Shown here piece by piece: positions 1 through 8,602 of a DNA stretch of 64,000 nt (positions within the stretch are counted from its first letter, which is position 1; each line of letters begins with the position of its first letter). The position numbers and the translations under genes are program-made. The DNA comes from Sphingomonas changbaiensis NBRC 104936 (GTDB lineage: Bacteria; Pseudomonadota; Alphaproteobacteria; Sphingomonadales; Sphingomonadaceae), in contig NZ_BBWU01000028.1 in assembly GCF_000974765.1 (NCBI RefSeq), forward strand, positions 62,001 to 126,000, read 5' to 3'. Under the pieces are notes generated by a model that had not been told where the DNA came from, searched no databases, and saw only the letters and a program-made list of their open reading frames with translations.

Positions 1-896
1 TGGTCGGGCTGGGTGGCGCCTTGTCCGCCAAGGGCGATTATCGCGGCGCGGAACGCTCGATCGATGCCGGCCTCCGGCTCGACGAGGCGGCGTTCGGGCC
101 GAATCATCCGGATGTTGCCGTCGACCTGGAGGCGCGGGGCCTGAATCTCCTTTTCGCAGGCGACCTCGGACCATCGAGGCGGTATTTCGAACGTGCCGTC
201 GCCATTCGATTGCGCACGCAAGGCGATCGCCACCCACGGGTGCCGGAGGATTTCGGAAATCTGGGTACCGTTGCCTACCTGCAGGGAAACGTCGAGCTCG
301 CGGAAGCCGATTATCGCCGCGCCCTGGACAGTTACCGACTGATGTTGGGCCCCGAGCATCCCGAAGTGGCGACGACCGAGAACAATCTCGCGCGGATCAT
401 GATCGAGCGGCAGGGCTTTCGCGAAGCGCTGCCGCTTCTGGAGCACGCGGTGGCCGTGAACATGCGCGAAAAAGGGCCGGACCACGACGACATCATCTTC
501 CCGCTCTCCAATCTGGCGATCGCGGAGCGTGGGGTCGGAGCTTTCGGAAAGGCGGAGCAACTCCTTCGGCGCGCCGCCCGCACCGCGCGGCTGCGCCAGC
601 ATCGCAACCTTGGCCCGATCCTGACCGAGCTGGCCGACCTCCGATGCCGTTCGAAGGACGAGTCCGGCGGCCTCAAATTGCTCGACGAAGCGCGGCCGAT
701 CACCGCCAAGGACTATCCCGGCGACCCGTGGCGCGTCGCATGGGTCGACAATACCCGCGCCTATTGCCTTGCCCACACCAATCCCGACGAGGCGCGACGC
801 TTGAACGCAGCCAGCTTTCCGGTGTTGAACGCGAAATGGGGGCCGGACACATTGTACGGCGCGATGGCGCGGTCCCGCCAGAAATCGCTTCCGTGA
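1..896 (+). CDS. Tetratricopeptide-repeat protein, 5' truncated
   Basis: The reading frame is already open at the left edge (in-frame codons from base 3), so the start lies outside the window. The visible ~295 residues are TPR-like repeats of about 42 residues of the kinesin-light-chain/NB-ARC-associated type, with recurring 'LGPEHPEVATTENNLA' and 'LAEADYRRAL' motifs. This repeat type is a protein-interaction scaffold; no catalytic domain is visible in the part seen. It ends 180 bases before rplK and is probably a separate unit. The missing N-terminus could carry an enzymatic or signalling domain (for example a kinase or a DNA-binding domain), so the role is unknown. Confidence 0.75.
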   Translation, partial: VGLGGALSAKGDYRGAERSIDAGLRLDEAAFGPNHPDVAVDLEARGLNLLFAGDLGPSRRYFERAVAIRLRTQGDRHPRVPEDFGNLGTVAYLQGNVELAEADYRRALDSYRLMLGPEHPEVATTENNLARIMIERQGFREALPLLEHAVAVNMREKGPDHDDIIFPLSNLAIAERGVGAFGKAEQLLRRAARTARLRQHRNLGPILTELADLRCRSKDESGGLKLLDEARPITAKDYPGDPWRVAWVDNTRAYCLAHTNPDEARRLNAASFPVLNAKWGPDTLYGAMARSRQKSLP

Positions 897-964
897 ACGA
901 TGCTCGACATCGTCCATGTGCGCACCCTTCCCTTGCGCCGCGCTTTACGCTAAGGGGCCGCGCT

Positions 965-1017
965 TCCAAGCGACAGCTCTGGAAAACTGCGGGAGGATGC
1001 CTCGGCATCCGCTTGGA
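965..1017 (+). promoter_or_regulatory. Stem-loop in the leader of rplK-rplA
   Basis: The upstream region of rplK holds an 8-bp outer stem (TCCAAGCG at 965-972 with CGCTTGGA at 1010-1017) that encloses a second hairpin (GGATGCC/GGCATCC). It ends 60 bases before the rplK start and has no U-run, so it is more likely an mRNA leader structure than a terminator. Feedback control of L11-L1 operons by L1 through the mRNA leader is established in E. coli; that this stem-loop is the L1 target is inference. Confidence 0.35.
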
Positions 1018-1076
1018 CCGCTCGACTTGAACCGGACGGGCCGCGCGCGCGTGGATCGTCCAAGTGAGAGAGTGAC

Positions 1077-1508
1077 ATGGCAAAGAAAATTACCGGCTAT
1101 ATCAAGCTGCAGGTGCCCGCCGGCGCCGCCAATCCGTCGCCGCCGATCGGCCCGGCCCTGGGCCAGCGCGGCGTCAACATCATGGAATTCTGCAAGGCGT
1201 TCAACGCGCAGACCGGCGATCAGGAAAAGGGTACGCCGCTGCCCACCGTGATCACCGTCTATGCCGACCGCTCGTTCAGCTTCGAGACCAAGACGCCGCC
1301 GGCGTCGTTCCTGCTGAAGAAGGCCGCCGGCCTGAAGTCCGGCTCCAAGGAGCCGGGCAAGGCGGTTGCGGGCAAGATCAAGCGCTCGCAGCTGGAAGAC
1401 ATCGCGAACGCGAAGATGAAAGACCTGAACGCGAACGACCTCGCGGCCGCAACGAAGATCATCGAAGGCTCCGCCCGCGCCATGGGCCTCGAAGTGGTGG
1501 AGGGCTGA
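1077..1508 (+). CDS. rplK: 50S ribosomal protein L11
   Basis: 143 residues, the usual length for L11. It begins [16 protein letters not shown] and keeps the family segments '[21 protein letters not shown]' in part and the C-terminal RNA-binding domain with '[13 protein letters not shown]'. L11 binds 23S rRNA in the GTPase-associated centre and works with L10 and L7/L12, whose genes lie 2.4 kb downstream. The ATG follows GAGAGAG. It is followed after 4 bases by rplA, so the two genes are cotranscribed. NusG and SecE genes, which often precede L11, are not next to it here; a TPR gene is. Confidence 0.98.
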   Translation: MAKKITGYIKLQVPAGAANPSPPIGPALGQRGVNIMEFCKAFNAQTGDQEKGTPLPTVITVYADRSFSFETKTPPASFLLKKAAGLKSGSKEPGKAVAGKIKRSQLEDIANAKMKDLNANDLAAATKIIEGSARAMGLEVVEG

Positions 1509-1512
1509 TCCA

Positions 1513-2205
1513 ATGGCCAAGCTGACCAAGAAGCAGAAGAATTGGGCCGTCGACGCCGAGAAGCTTTACGGCGTCGATGAGGCGATCGGCCTCGCCAAGC
1601 AGTATGCCACCGCCAAGTTCGACGAGACGATCGAAGTCGCGCTGAACCTGGGCGTCGATCCGCGCCACGCCGACCAGATGGTCCGCGGCGTCGTGACGCT
1701 GCCGAAGGGCACCGGCAAGACCGTCCGCGTCGCCGTCTTCGCCAAGGGCGCGAAGGCGGACGAGGCGCGCGAAGCGGGCGCCGACATCGTCGGTGCCGAA
1801 GACCTGCTGGAAACCGTGCAGGGCGGCACCATCGACTTCGACCGCTGCATTGCCACCCCGGACATGATGGGCCTCGTCGGCCGTCTCGGTAAGGTGCTGG
1901 GCCCCAAGGGCCTGATGCCGAACCCGAAGCTCGGCACGGTGACGATGAACGTCGGCCAGGCCGTCAAGGACGCCAAGGGCGGCCAGGTCGAATATCGCGT
2001 CGAAAAGGCTGGCATCATCCATTCCGGCATCGGCAAGGCGAGCTTCCCGGCCGAAGACCTGCGCGCGAACTTCGACGCGCTGGTCGATGCCGTCGTGAAG
2101 GCGAAGCCGTCGGGCGCCAAGGGCAAGTATGTGAAGAAGGTGGCCGTCAGCTCTTCGATGGGCCCGGGCATCAAGGTCGACGTGGCGGAAGTCGCCGCGG
2201 TCTAA
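1513..2205 (+). CDS. rplA: 50S ribosomal protein L1
   Basis: 230 residues, typical of L1. It contains the family signature around '[16 protein letters not shown]' in the middle domain and the conserved end '[11 protein letters not shown]'. L1 forms the mobile L1 stalk of the 50S subunit and in E. coli represses its own operon by binding the mRNA. The start lies 4 bases after the rplK stop, with GGAGGG inside the end of rplK as ribosome-binding site. The operon ends at a strong terminator 24 bases downstream. Confidence 0.98.
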   Translation: MAKLTKKQKNWAVDAEKLYGVDEAIGLAKQYATAKFDETIEVALNLGVDPRHADQMVRGVVTLPKGTGKTVRVAVFAKGAKADEAREAGADIVGAEDLLETVQGGTIDFDRCIATPDMMGLVGRLGKVLGPKGLMPNPKLGTVTMNVGQAVKDAKGGQVEYRVEKAGIIHSGIGKASFPAEDLRANFDALVDAVVKAKPSGAKGKYVKKVAVSSSMGPGIKVDVAEVAAV

Positions 2206-2228
2206 ACCTTCGCTTCAATCAAAAACGG

Positions 2229-2260
2229 GAAAGGCCGGGGCGCGAGCTCCGGCCTTTTTC
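2229..2260 (+). terminator. Rho-independent terminator of rplK-rplA
   Basis: A GC-rich hairpin (GGCCGG at 2233-2238 with CCGGCC at 2249-2254) is followed by five T residues at 2255-2259. It sits 24 bases after the rplA stop codon on the same strand. Confidence 0.85.
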
Positions 2261-2360
2261 GTTGGGCGATTCGTCTCGGAATGCAACAGCTTCGTCGCGC
2301 CCCTTGGCGAACCTCGTCAGTGCTTGTTATGAACCCGGTCGAAACAGGGAGGCTTTTGCT

Positions 2361-2609
2361 ATGTTGCTTGGACTCGTGACCGGACTTCTTCTTGCCGCAG
2401 CACCCGACGCCGCGACGACTTCGGAGACGTCGCCCGCGCCGGCCGAGCAGCCCGCCGAGAAGAAAATCTGCCGCCGCGAGATCGAGACCGGGTCGCTGAT
2501 CAAGGGTAAGAAGATCTGCTACACCGCCAAGCAGTGGCAGAAGCTTTCCGACGCGACGCGCGACGAAATCGAGAGCCGCTCCTCCTCGGGCAGCATGTCG
2601 GGCAAATAG
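2361..2609 (+). CDS. Small secreted or periplasmic protein of unknown function
   Basis: 82 residues. The ATG at 2361 is preceded by CAGGGAGG at a workable distance, which favours it over an earlier in-frame codon. The first ~16 residues (LLGLVTGLLLAAAPDAA) look like a short signal peptide; the mature part is charged, with two cysteines (KKICRREIETGS and GKKICYT) about 17 residues apart that could form a disulfide, and a Ser/Gly-rich end. The pattern 'CRREIETGSLIKGKKICYTAKQW' (in part) recurs in small sphingomonad proteins as far as I recall, but no function is known. It is monocistronic after the rplA terminator and converges with the SOUL gene. Confidence 0.65.
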   Translation: MLLGLVTGLLLAAAPDAATTSETSPAPAEQPAEKKICRREIETGSLIKGKKICYTAKQWQKLSDATRDEIESRSSSGSMSGK

Positions 2610-2623
2610 GCGCTCCGGGGGGC

Positions 2624-3592
2624 TCACGCCCCCATGCCGCCCTCCTCGCTCAGCATGATAAGCACCTCGTTGCGCCGCATCGGCCCCGGCAGGAACGGGG
2701 CATTGTAATAGGCGTGCACAGCCTTGCCTTCGCTGGGCAGGCCGCGGATCTGCAGCCACGAGCGGAGCGCGCCTTCCTTCGCCGACAGCGCGGCGTCGTC
2801 CGCGCGGCCGGAGAAGCGGATCGCGGCGACCCGCTGGGCGGGCTCCGACGTCAGCTCCACGCCGGACGGCGGCGTAGGCAATTCACCTCGCGCCTTGCCG
2901 GTGGGCATGAGAAAGCGCGTACGCCAGCTGCCGTCGCCGTCGGTGTCGGACAATACCGGCGCTGTCATCGGCAGCTTGTCACCCTGGCGCGACCGGGCGA
3001 ACAGATAATCGGCAAGCATGCGGAAGCCTTCGTTCAGCGCCGACTGGCGGTCGCCGCGATGCTCCGTGCCCGCCGTCACCAGCGCCGGATATTTGCGGAT
3101 TTCGATCGTGTTGTCGGACTCGATCGTCTGGTAGCGCGGCTCCTCGGCGCGCGACGCACGCCAGACGAAGAATGCCCCCGCAGCAACAGCGACGGTGCCG
3201 AGCGCAGCCAGCAGGCCGGTGCGCGGCGGCACCTCCGCGACCGCGCGCTTGACGCTGTCGACGGCTTTCTCGACCGCCGGAGCGACAGCGGCCTTTGTCT
3301 TGGGCGCGGGACTCGGCTTTGGCGAAGGAGACGGCTTGGGCGCCGCGGACTTGGACGCGGCCGGCTTGCGGGCGGCCCGCTTGGGCTTGGCAACGGCCGT
3401 CTCGGCCTTCACCGCGGGCGCGCGCGATTGCCGCGCGGGCGCGGGCTTGGCGGCCCCTTCGGCCTTGGCCGGCTTGAGGCTGGTGGCTTTGGCCTTCGCA
3501 GGCGCGGCGCGGCGCGCGGGCTTGGCGTCGCCCTCCGCGGCTTTGGTGGTGCTGCGGCGCTTGGGCTTTTCCGGAGCGGGCGTGTCGGCCAT
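2624..3592 (-). CDS. SOUL haem-binding family protein with Lys/Ala/Pro-rich N-terminal tail
   Basis: 322 residues in three parts. Residues 1-~120 are a low-complexity Lys/Ala/Pro tail (repeats such as KPARRAAPAKAKA) resembling histone H1 or a cell-wall spacer. A hydrophobic segment follows at ~125-145 (LLAALGTVAVAAGAFFVW). The C-terminal ~170 residues are a SOUL domain, recognised by 'YQTIESDNTIEIRKYP' and 'LPMTAPVL'. SOUL proteins bind haem or related tetrapyrroles in eukaryotes; the bacterial role is poorly known. The membrane segment suggests anchoring with the basic tail on the cytoplasmic side, where it could contact nucleic acid or lipid. The unusual part is the long basic tail. Confidence 0.8.
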   Translation of the reverse strand: MADTPAPEKPKRRSTTKAAEGDAKPARRAAPAKAKATSLKPAKAEGAAKPAPARQSRAPAVKAETAVAKPKRAARKPAASKSAAPKPSPSPKPSPAPKTKAAVAPAVEKAVDSVKRAVAEVPPRTGLLAALGTVAVAAGAFFVWRASRAEEPRYQTIESDNTIEIRKYPALVTAGTEHRGDRQSALNEGFRMLADYLFARSRQGDKLPMTAPVLSDTDGDGSWRTRFLMPTGKARGELPTPPSGVELTSEPAQRVAAIRFSGRADDAALSAKEGALRSWLQIRGLPSEGKAVHAYYNAPFLPGPMRRNEVLIMLSEEGGMGA

Positions 3593-3719
3593 GTCTCTCC
3601 CCTTGGTGCTATCGTTACGGTGTTAGCCTCGAACGTGCAGGGAATGCCAGCCGTTCCCGTGGTTGACGCGGGCGCAAGATTCGCTATAGGCGCGCACTTC
3701 GGCCAGGGCTTGCCCTGGT

Positions 3720-3850
3720 CGTTGCCGTCCGAGACAGCTGGTGGGGCTCGCCCCTTAATCTCCAGCCGAGACGGGGAAGAGATATTCGGGTCTGCCGCCG
3801 CTCCGCGCCTTTGGGCCGGGCCGCTGCACCGTTGAACCATTCCCCTCGGA
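3720..3850 (+). promoter_or_regulatory. L10-leader-like region upstream of rplJ
   Basis: The 309 bases between the SOUL gene and rplJ hold no convincing gene. They include 'GAGACAGCTGGTGGGG' followed by 'CTTAATCTCCAGCCGAGAC', a CCAG/CTGG pairing with flanking GAGAC elements that resembles the kink-turn region of the ribosomal L10 leader, where the L10-(L7/L12)4 complex binds and represses translation of rplJ-rplL. A GC-rich stretch (GGGCCGGGCCGC) follows. The match is by eye and the exact limits are uncertain. Confidence 0.55.
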
Positions 3851-3901
3851 CAAATGAGCCGGCGCACGGAGCGTTTTTCGTGCGTCACAAAGGAGAATGG
3901 C

Positions 3902-4417
3902 ATGGATCGAGCTCAAAAATCAGAGCTGGTCGAAGGTCTGAACAGCACCTTGTCCACCATGGGCGTGGTGGTCGTGACCCGCAGCAAGGGTCTGACCGTC
4001 AAGCAGTCCACGGATCTGCGGAACAAGATGCGGGATGCCGGCGCCAGCTATCAGGTGGCCAAGAACCGCCTGGCGAAGATCGCGATCCAGGGAACGCCCT
4101 ATGCCAGCATCGGCACGATGCTGACCGGGCCGACCGGCCTCGCTTATTCCAACGACCCGGTCGCGGCCGCCAAGGTGGCCGTCGATTTCGCGAAGACGAC
4201 CGACAAGTTCGAGATCGTCGGCGGGGCGATGGGCGAGACTGCCCTGGACGTGGCGGGTGTCACCGCGCTCGCTTCGCTGCCGTCGCTCGACGAGCTGCGC
4301 GCCAAGATCGTGGGCCTCATCCAGGCGCCCGCGACGAAGCTCGCGCAGATCGCTCAGGCACCGGCGGCCCAGCTTGCCCGCGTGTTCGGCGCCTACGCCG
4401 CCAAAGAAGAAGCTTGA
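3902..4417 (+). CDS. rplJ: 50S ribosomal protein L10
   Basis: 171 residues, normal for L10. It begins [14 protein letters not shown] and contains the conserved '[19 protein letters not shown]' and '[15 protein letters not shown]' of the rRNA-binding N-terminal domain; the C-terminal helix '[14 protein letters not shown]' carries the L7/L12 dimers. The ATG at 3902 has AAGGAG six bases upstream at 3890-3895 and is preferred over an in-frame ATG at 3854, which would add 16 residues foreign to the family. Cotranscribed with rplL, and probably controlled by the leader described upstream. Confidence 0.97.
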   Translation: MDRAQKSELVEGLNSTLSTMGVVVVTRSKGLTVKQSTDLRNKMRDAGASYQVAKNRLAKIAIQGTPYASIGTMLTGPTGLAYSNDPVAAAKVAVDFAKTTDKFEIVGGAMGETALDVAGVTALASLPSLDELRAKIVGLIQAPATKLAQIAQAPAAQLARVFGAYAAKEEA

Positions 4418-4443
4418 AGACCCTTTAGATACGGAGATTTATC

Positions 4444-4824
4444 ATGGCAGACCTTCAGTCCCTCGTTGACCAGCTTTCGTCGCTGACCGTTCTGGAAGCG
4501 GCCGATCTTTCCAAAATGCTCGAAGAGAAGTGGGGCGTCTCGGCCGCCGCTGCGGTCGCGGTTGCGGCTCCGGCCGGTGGCGCCGGCGCTGGCGCTCCGG
4601 CTGCGGAAGAGAAGACCGAATTCGACGTCATCCTGACCGGCGACGGCGGCAAGAAGATCAACGTGATCAAGGAAGTCCGCGCGATCACCAACCTCGGCCT
4701 GACCGAGGCGAAGGCCCTCGTCGAGGGCGCGCCGAAGGCCGTCAAGGAAGGCGTGAACAAGGACGAAGCCGAGAAGATCAAGAAGCAGCTCGAGGAAGCC
4801 GGCGCGACCGTCGAACTCAAGTAA
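4444..4824 (+). CDS. rplL: 50S ribosomal protein L7/L12
   Basis: 126 residues, typical. The N-terminal dimerisation domain ([20 protein letters not shown]) is followed by an Ala/Gly hinge (~36-55) and the globular C-terminal domain with '[17 protein letters not shown]' and '[18 protein letters not shown]', the surface that recruits translation factors such as EF-G and the RF3 encoded at 43377. It starts 26 bases after rplJ. Confidence 0.98.
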   Translation: MADLQSLVDQLSSLTVLEAADLSKMLEEKWGVSAAAAVAVAAPAGGAGAGAPAAEEKTEFDVILTGDGGKKINVIKEVRAITNLGLTEAKALVEGAPKAVKEGVNKDEAEKIKKQLEEAGATVELK

Positions 4825-4840
4825 GCTGCAGCGCGGAGAC

Positions 4841-4925
4841 GATTTAGCCACGCTAAATCGCACTCGCGCAAGGCCGGCCAGCGGCGCCTCGCGCCGACTG
4901 ACGTCACGGGATTTACTCCCGTGAC
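4841..4925 (+). other. Two extra hairpins downstream of rplL
   Basis: Two perfect hairpins lie between rplL and its terminator: GATTTAGC-CAC-GCTAAATC at 4841-4859 and an arm GTCACGGGA near 4903-4911 pairing with TCCCGTGAC up to 4925. Neither has a U-run. They may stabilise the rplJ-rplL mRNA 3' end or be processing sites; this is inference. Confidence 0.4.
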
Positions 4926-4948
4926 GGCCTCAGCCGAAGGAAAACAAA

Positions 4949-4978
4949 GGGGCGGTCCGGCAACGGGCCGCCCCTTTT
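4949..4978 (+). terminator. Terminator after rplL, probably bidirectional
   Basis: GGGGCGG at 4949-4955 pairs with CCGCCCC at 4968-4974 and is followed by TTTT. An A-rich stretch (AAAACAAA) lies on the other side, so the same hairpin can end transcription of the convergent haloperoxidase gene that stops at 4983. Confidence 0.8.
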
Positions 4979-4982
4979 CGTG

Positions 4983-6308
4983 TCAGGCGTAAGCGACGCG
5001 CGGCATCCGCCGCCGCATAGTCGCGCCGGCAATCCCGAAGCCCATGATCATCATCGCCCAGCTCGCCGGTTCCGGCACGGGGTTGAACGCATCCTGCGCG
5101 AGCGCGAAGCGGCCGATCTGGCCGCCGGCGGTGAGGCCGGCTTCGTTGTCGAACCGCCAGTGAATGCCACCCCAGAGCCGGCTGTCGGCAGCATCCTGCG
5201 CCGCCTGCGCAAGGCCGGCAAAGCACCGCGTATCCGGGCCGATCGTGTTGCAGAAACTCTGGTCCGCAACCAGATCGAGCAACACCGCCGCGGCGGCACC
5301 GGACTGGATCGAATGCGCCGAGGCATAGCTCGGATGATTCGGCGTTCCGAACAGGGGACTCCAGTTCGCGTCAGCCTCGGTGTCGTCGTTCCCATCGGTA
5401 CCGGCTCCCCGAATGGCCGTGATCGGACGCCAGAAATTATACTCGTATTTCGTGTCCCAGACGGAAACGAACGAGTCCGCGATGGCGGTCGACAGCTTGG
5501 CCAGAACCCGCGCATTGTTGAAGGTCGAAAGATGGTCGTCGGCGATCACGTCGACGCCGATGCGGATCCAGGTCAGGCCGTTCGACGTGTCCCAGAACAA
5601 GGCGCTGTCGGTCTGGTCGACAGTGCGGATCGCGCTGTCGTGTGCGCCGATCGCTTTCACTTCATTGAACGCGGCCGTATATTCCGCGCTGGTGAGCGCA
5701 GGCGGGGGCGCCGCCCGGAATTGATCGTTCGCCATCATCAGAAACGGCTTGACGTCGGCCCATTGCGGCGCAGCGGCGGGCAGGTTGTTCGGCGGTGTCG
5801 GCCGCCATTGGCCAGGCAGCGTCCCGGGCGTGTAGGAAACGACCGCAGTCGATCCGTCATTCTGCCGGTTGGCGAGCATGGCGGACGCATAAGCGGCACC
5901 CGTGGCCTGGCCGTTGGCTTTCGCCATCCCCGCGCCGACCAGCGCCAGGCTCGATGCCAGCGCGGCGTCATATGTGCTCGCATGGGATGGATCGACGGCA
6001 ACCAGCACATCGTGCGCGGCGACCGACGCGGCGGCGCGAACATTGCCGCCCGGCGCGGTCACGCCCTGATTATAATAATGGCCGGCGCCGTTGTACGTGC
6101 GGTTCACCGCATCATACATCGCGGTGTTCACCATCGCGACCGCCCGTGACTGGGTCAGCGGATTGCCGCCGAATGTCCTGACCGCAAGGTCGTTCCAGTA
6201 CAGGACGGGATCGTCATTGACGGTGATCGCGGCGCCGATCGGTCCGGCCCACGCCAGTGCCGTCGCCAACGCCAGTGTCGCTTTTACGCTCGTCTTCATT
6301 CTTTGCAC
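4983..6308 (-). CDS. Vanadium-dependent haloperoxidase / PAP2-like protein with PEP-CTERM tail
   Basis: 441 residues with a signal peptide (ATLALATALAWAGPIGAA). The vanadium-haloperoxidase active-site triad is complete: K-x6-RP (KYEYNFWRP), a PSYxSAHS motif (HPSYASAHS) and SR-x5-H-x3-D (SRLWGGIHWRFD). Enzymes of this fold use vanadate and peroxide to oxidise halides, or act as acid phosphatases; the sequence alone does not decide which. The C-terminus VPEPASWAMMIMGFGIAGATMRRR is a PEP-CTERM sorting signal, so the protein is likely exported and processed by an exosortase; no exosortase gene is in the window. The ATG at 6299 (MKTSV) is an alternative start. It lies downstream of, and codirectional with, the SARP/TPR regulator. 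Confidence 0.85.
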   Translation of the reverse strand: MQRMKTSVKATLALATALAWAGPIGAAITVNDDPVLYWNDLAVRTFGGNPLTQSRAVAMVNTAMYDAVNRTYNGAGHYYNQGVTAPGGNVRAAASVAAHDVLVAVDPSHASTYDAALASSLALVGAGMAKANGQATGAAYASAMLANRQNDGSTAVVSYTPGTLPGQWRPTPPNNLPAAAPQWADVKPFLMMANDQFRAAPPPALTSAEYTAAFNEVKAIGAHDSAIRTVDQTDSALFWDTSNGLTWIRIGVDVIADDHLSTFNNARVLAKLSTAIADSFVSVWDTKYEYNFWRPITAIRGAGTDGNDDTEADANWSPLFGTPNHPSYASAHSIQSGAAAAVLLDLVADQSFCNTIGPDTRCFAGLAQAAQDAADSRLWGGIHWRFDNEAGLTAGGQIGRFALAQDAFNPVPEPASWAMMIMGFGIAGATMRRRMPRVAYA

Positions 6309-6431
6309 TCCCTGATCGGGTCACAGCGGACCACGAATCGGGAACATGCCGATCGTCAGTTCGGTGACCGTCAGAGGAGCGTCAGGCGCGCGTTAAATCG
6401 TATCAGCGGCGTGGTTTATGTCGCTTTTGTC

Positions 6432-8507
6432 CTAAACCGGCACGGGCCCGGTTTCCCGCTGTTCCCGGGCGAGATGGTCGAGCTCGTGCCGGCGCATCTG
6501 CTCGAACCGCGGGTCGTCGCGCAAGCTGGCGAAGGACGGAATGTCGCGCATGTCGGGGTGCGGCGTCATCGGCGAATAATGCCAGCCGCTGTCGAGGGCC
6601 GTCTTGAGGGCACCCAGAGCATCTTCGTGCCGCCCTTGTGCCGCCCACACTCCTGCCGCCGAGGCATACATCCAGTTGGGAATCCGGCCATAGGCCATGC
6701 TCTTCCGAATGGCCGCATCGGCCTGCGCCAGCAGCCTCGCCGCTTCCGCTTCACGCTTCTGCGCCCGTAGCGCCAGCGCGACCTGCAGCCCCTCGTCGAT
6801 CAACTCGGAATTGGCCGCGGTGCCCGACGCGATTCTGCCGAGCCGGGCCACCCGCCGATCATAGGCCGCCACGACCTCGTCCGCCCGGCCGTCCCTCACC
6901 AGCTGCCGGAGCGCGGTCGGCACAAAGAAGTCGGCGCGGCCCTCCGTCTCACCTGCGATCAGCAGCGGCTCGAGCTCGCCCGGTGCCGGACCAGCGTCGC
7001 TCGCCACGCGCCAAAGCGCCGGTGAAAGCCGCAGCAACAATCGGGCGGGCTGCTCATGGCCCAAGACCAGGAGCGCCATTCCCAGCTTCAAATCGACAAG
7101 CCCGGAGCTCGCCAGTCGATCGCGGGCAGCCAAAGTATCGCGCACGACCTCGGAATAATCGCCCTTCGCCCAGTCGATGGAATAGTCGCACAGGAAGGAT
7201 TCGCTCAGGTCGGCTTCGCGCAGCCGCGCCGCATGGCGCTCGGCCTCTTCCGGGTAGCCCATTTCCCAGGATGCCAATGACGCGGGTCCAGACGCGCGAT
7301 GCCAATAAGGGTCGATCGCCGCGGCCCGGCGCAAGGCCTGCAGCCGTCCGACATAGTCGCCCTCGATGCCGAGGACGTTGCTGAGCCAGAACTGAATCTC
7401 GGGATCGCTGCCGTCGAGCGACGCCGCTCTTTTGATGGCGGCGCGCGCATCGTCGCTCTCGAACCGCAGCACCATGCCGAGAACGCCGTTCGCCCTGGCA
7501 TTGTTCGGATCGAGCTGAACAGCGCGCCGCGCCAGCCGCTCGGCTTCCTGATGCCGGTCCTGCGTCGGATCACTCATCTCGATGACCGCGGCCAGGCCGG
7601 CGATCGCCGGCACATAATTCGGGTCGAGCGTCAGTGCGCGCCGGAGCAGCTTTTCGGCAACGGGAAGCTGAGGTCCATTGCGGTGATAGATGATGGCCTG
7701 CGCATTCTCGTAGAGATCGCCGGCCTCGCGGGCCGGAGTCGGCGATGACGCAGGCGGGGCTGGTTTGCCGTTTTCGAGCCAGACCGCGCCAGCCAGCGCC
7801 GAAACGAACAGTCCGGCTGCGATGGGGGCGATGAAGCGCCGGCGCGACTGCGGCACCGCCGCCGACGGGGGCGCCCGGTCGGGTGGTGGCGCTGCCGGCG
7901 CCGGCGTGCCCTCTTCGGGATTGAACTCGACGAGCCGGGCGTGAAGCGCCCGCGCGCTGCGCGTCTGCCCGGCGGCCACTGCGGCGGCAGAGGCATCGGC
8001 GACGATCGCGATCAGCACCTCGCGCTGCCGGGTCCGTTCGACCTGCAGCCATTCGTCGAACCCGGCATCGACGCCGTCAAGGTTGGCGAACAGCAGGTCG
8101 TCGGCGTCCGGCAAGGCGGCGAGCAGGTCCTCGAAGTGCCGTTCGGCCGCCAGCATCCGCCAGCGGTCCACGTCCGTCTCGATCCCCTCCACGTCCAGTT
8201 CGACCGCCTCACGTCCGACGTGAAGCGGCGCATGATCGCCATGTGACAGGTCGCGCAGCTCGAACAGGGTTTGCCGCAGGCTGCCCCGCGCCTGCTCTTC
8301 GGCGCGTTCGCCCCACAGCAGCCCCATCAGACGCTCGCGGCCAACCGCCTTCCCGGGGTGCAGTGCCAAATAGGCGAGCAAAGCTCGCGCCTTGCGGCCG
8401 CGCGGGCGCAGGTCGGCGCCAGTCGCGGCGTTCTCGATCGCGAACTCGCCCCAACAGCGGATCAGCGTCCGCGGCGCGGCGTCACCAGCCCAGAGACGAG
8501 ACGCCAT
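6432..8507 (-). CDS. SARP/BTAD-type transcriptional regulator with membrane segment and TPR domain
   Basis: 691 residues from the ATG at 8507, which has GAGGAG seven bases upstream; an extension to 8591 lacks such support. The N-terminal ~95 residues resemble an OmpR/PhoB-type winged helix of SARP proteins (FAIENAATGADLRPRGRKAR, ALLAYLALHPGKAVGRERLM), followed by a BTAD-like helical region. A transmembrane segment (FIAPIAAGLFVSALAGAVWL) lies near residue 220-240, then TPR repeats fill the remaining ~440 residues. The layout recalls CadC-like membrane-bound regulators with a periplasmic TPR sensor, although BTAD is usually cytoplasmic. It may control the haloperoxidase gene just downstream (inference). 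Confidence 0.75.
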   Translation of the reverse strand: MASRLWAGDAAPRTLIRCWGEFAIENAATGADLRPRGRKARALLAYLALHPGKAVGRERLMGLLWGERAEEQARGSLRQTLFELRDLSHGDHAPLHVGREAVELDVEGIETDVDRWRMLAAERHFEDLLAALPDADDLLFANLDGVDAGFDEWLQVERTRQREVLIAIVADASAAAVAAGQTRSARALHARLVEFNPEEGTPAPAAPPPDRAPPSAAVPQSRRRFIAPIAAGLFVSALAGAVWLENGKPAPPASSPTPAREAGDLYENAQAIIYHRNGPQLPVAEKLLRRALTLDPNYVPAIAGLAAVIEMSDPTQDRHQEAERLARRAVQLDPNNARANGVLGMVLRFESDDARAAIKRAASLDGSDPEIQFWLSNVLGIEGDYVGRLQALRRAAAIDPYWHRASGPASLASWEMGYPEEAERHAARLREADLSESFLCDYSIDWAKGDYSEVVRDTLAARDRLASSGLVDLKLGMALLVLGHEQPARLLLRLSPALWRVASDAGPAPGELEPLLIAGETEGRADFFVPTALRQLVRDGRADEVVAAYDRRVARLGRIASGTAANSELIDEGLQVALALRAQKREAEAARLLAQADAAIRKSMAYGRIPNWMYASAAGVWAAQGRHEDALGALKTALDSGWHYSPMTPHPDMRDIPSFASLRDDPRFEQMRRHELDHLAREQRETGPVPV

Positions 8508-8602
8508 CGGCCCGCTCCTCCCGCCACGTGCATACAGGATCGGCGCGGGCTTCGCGACTCTCGCGCTTTCCTTTTCCGTGTCGCTGCCCAATCAGGGGTC
8601 GC

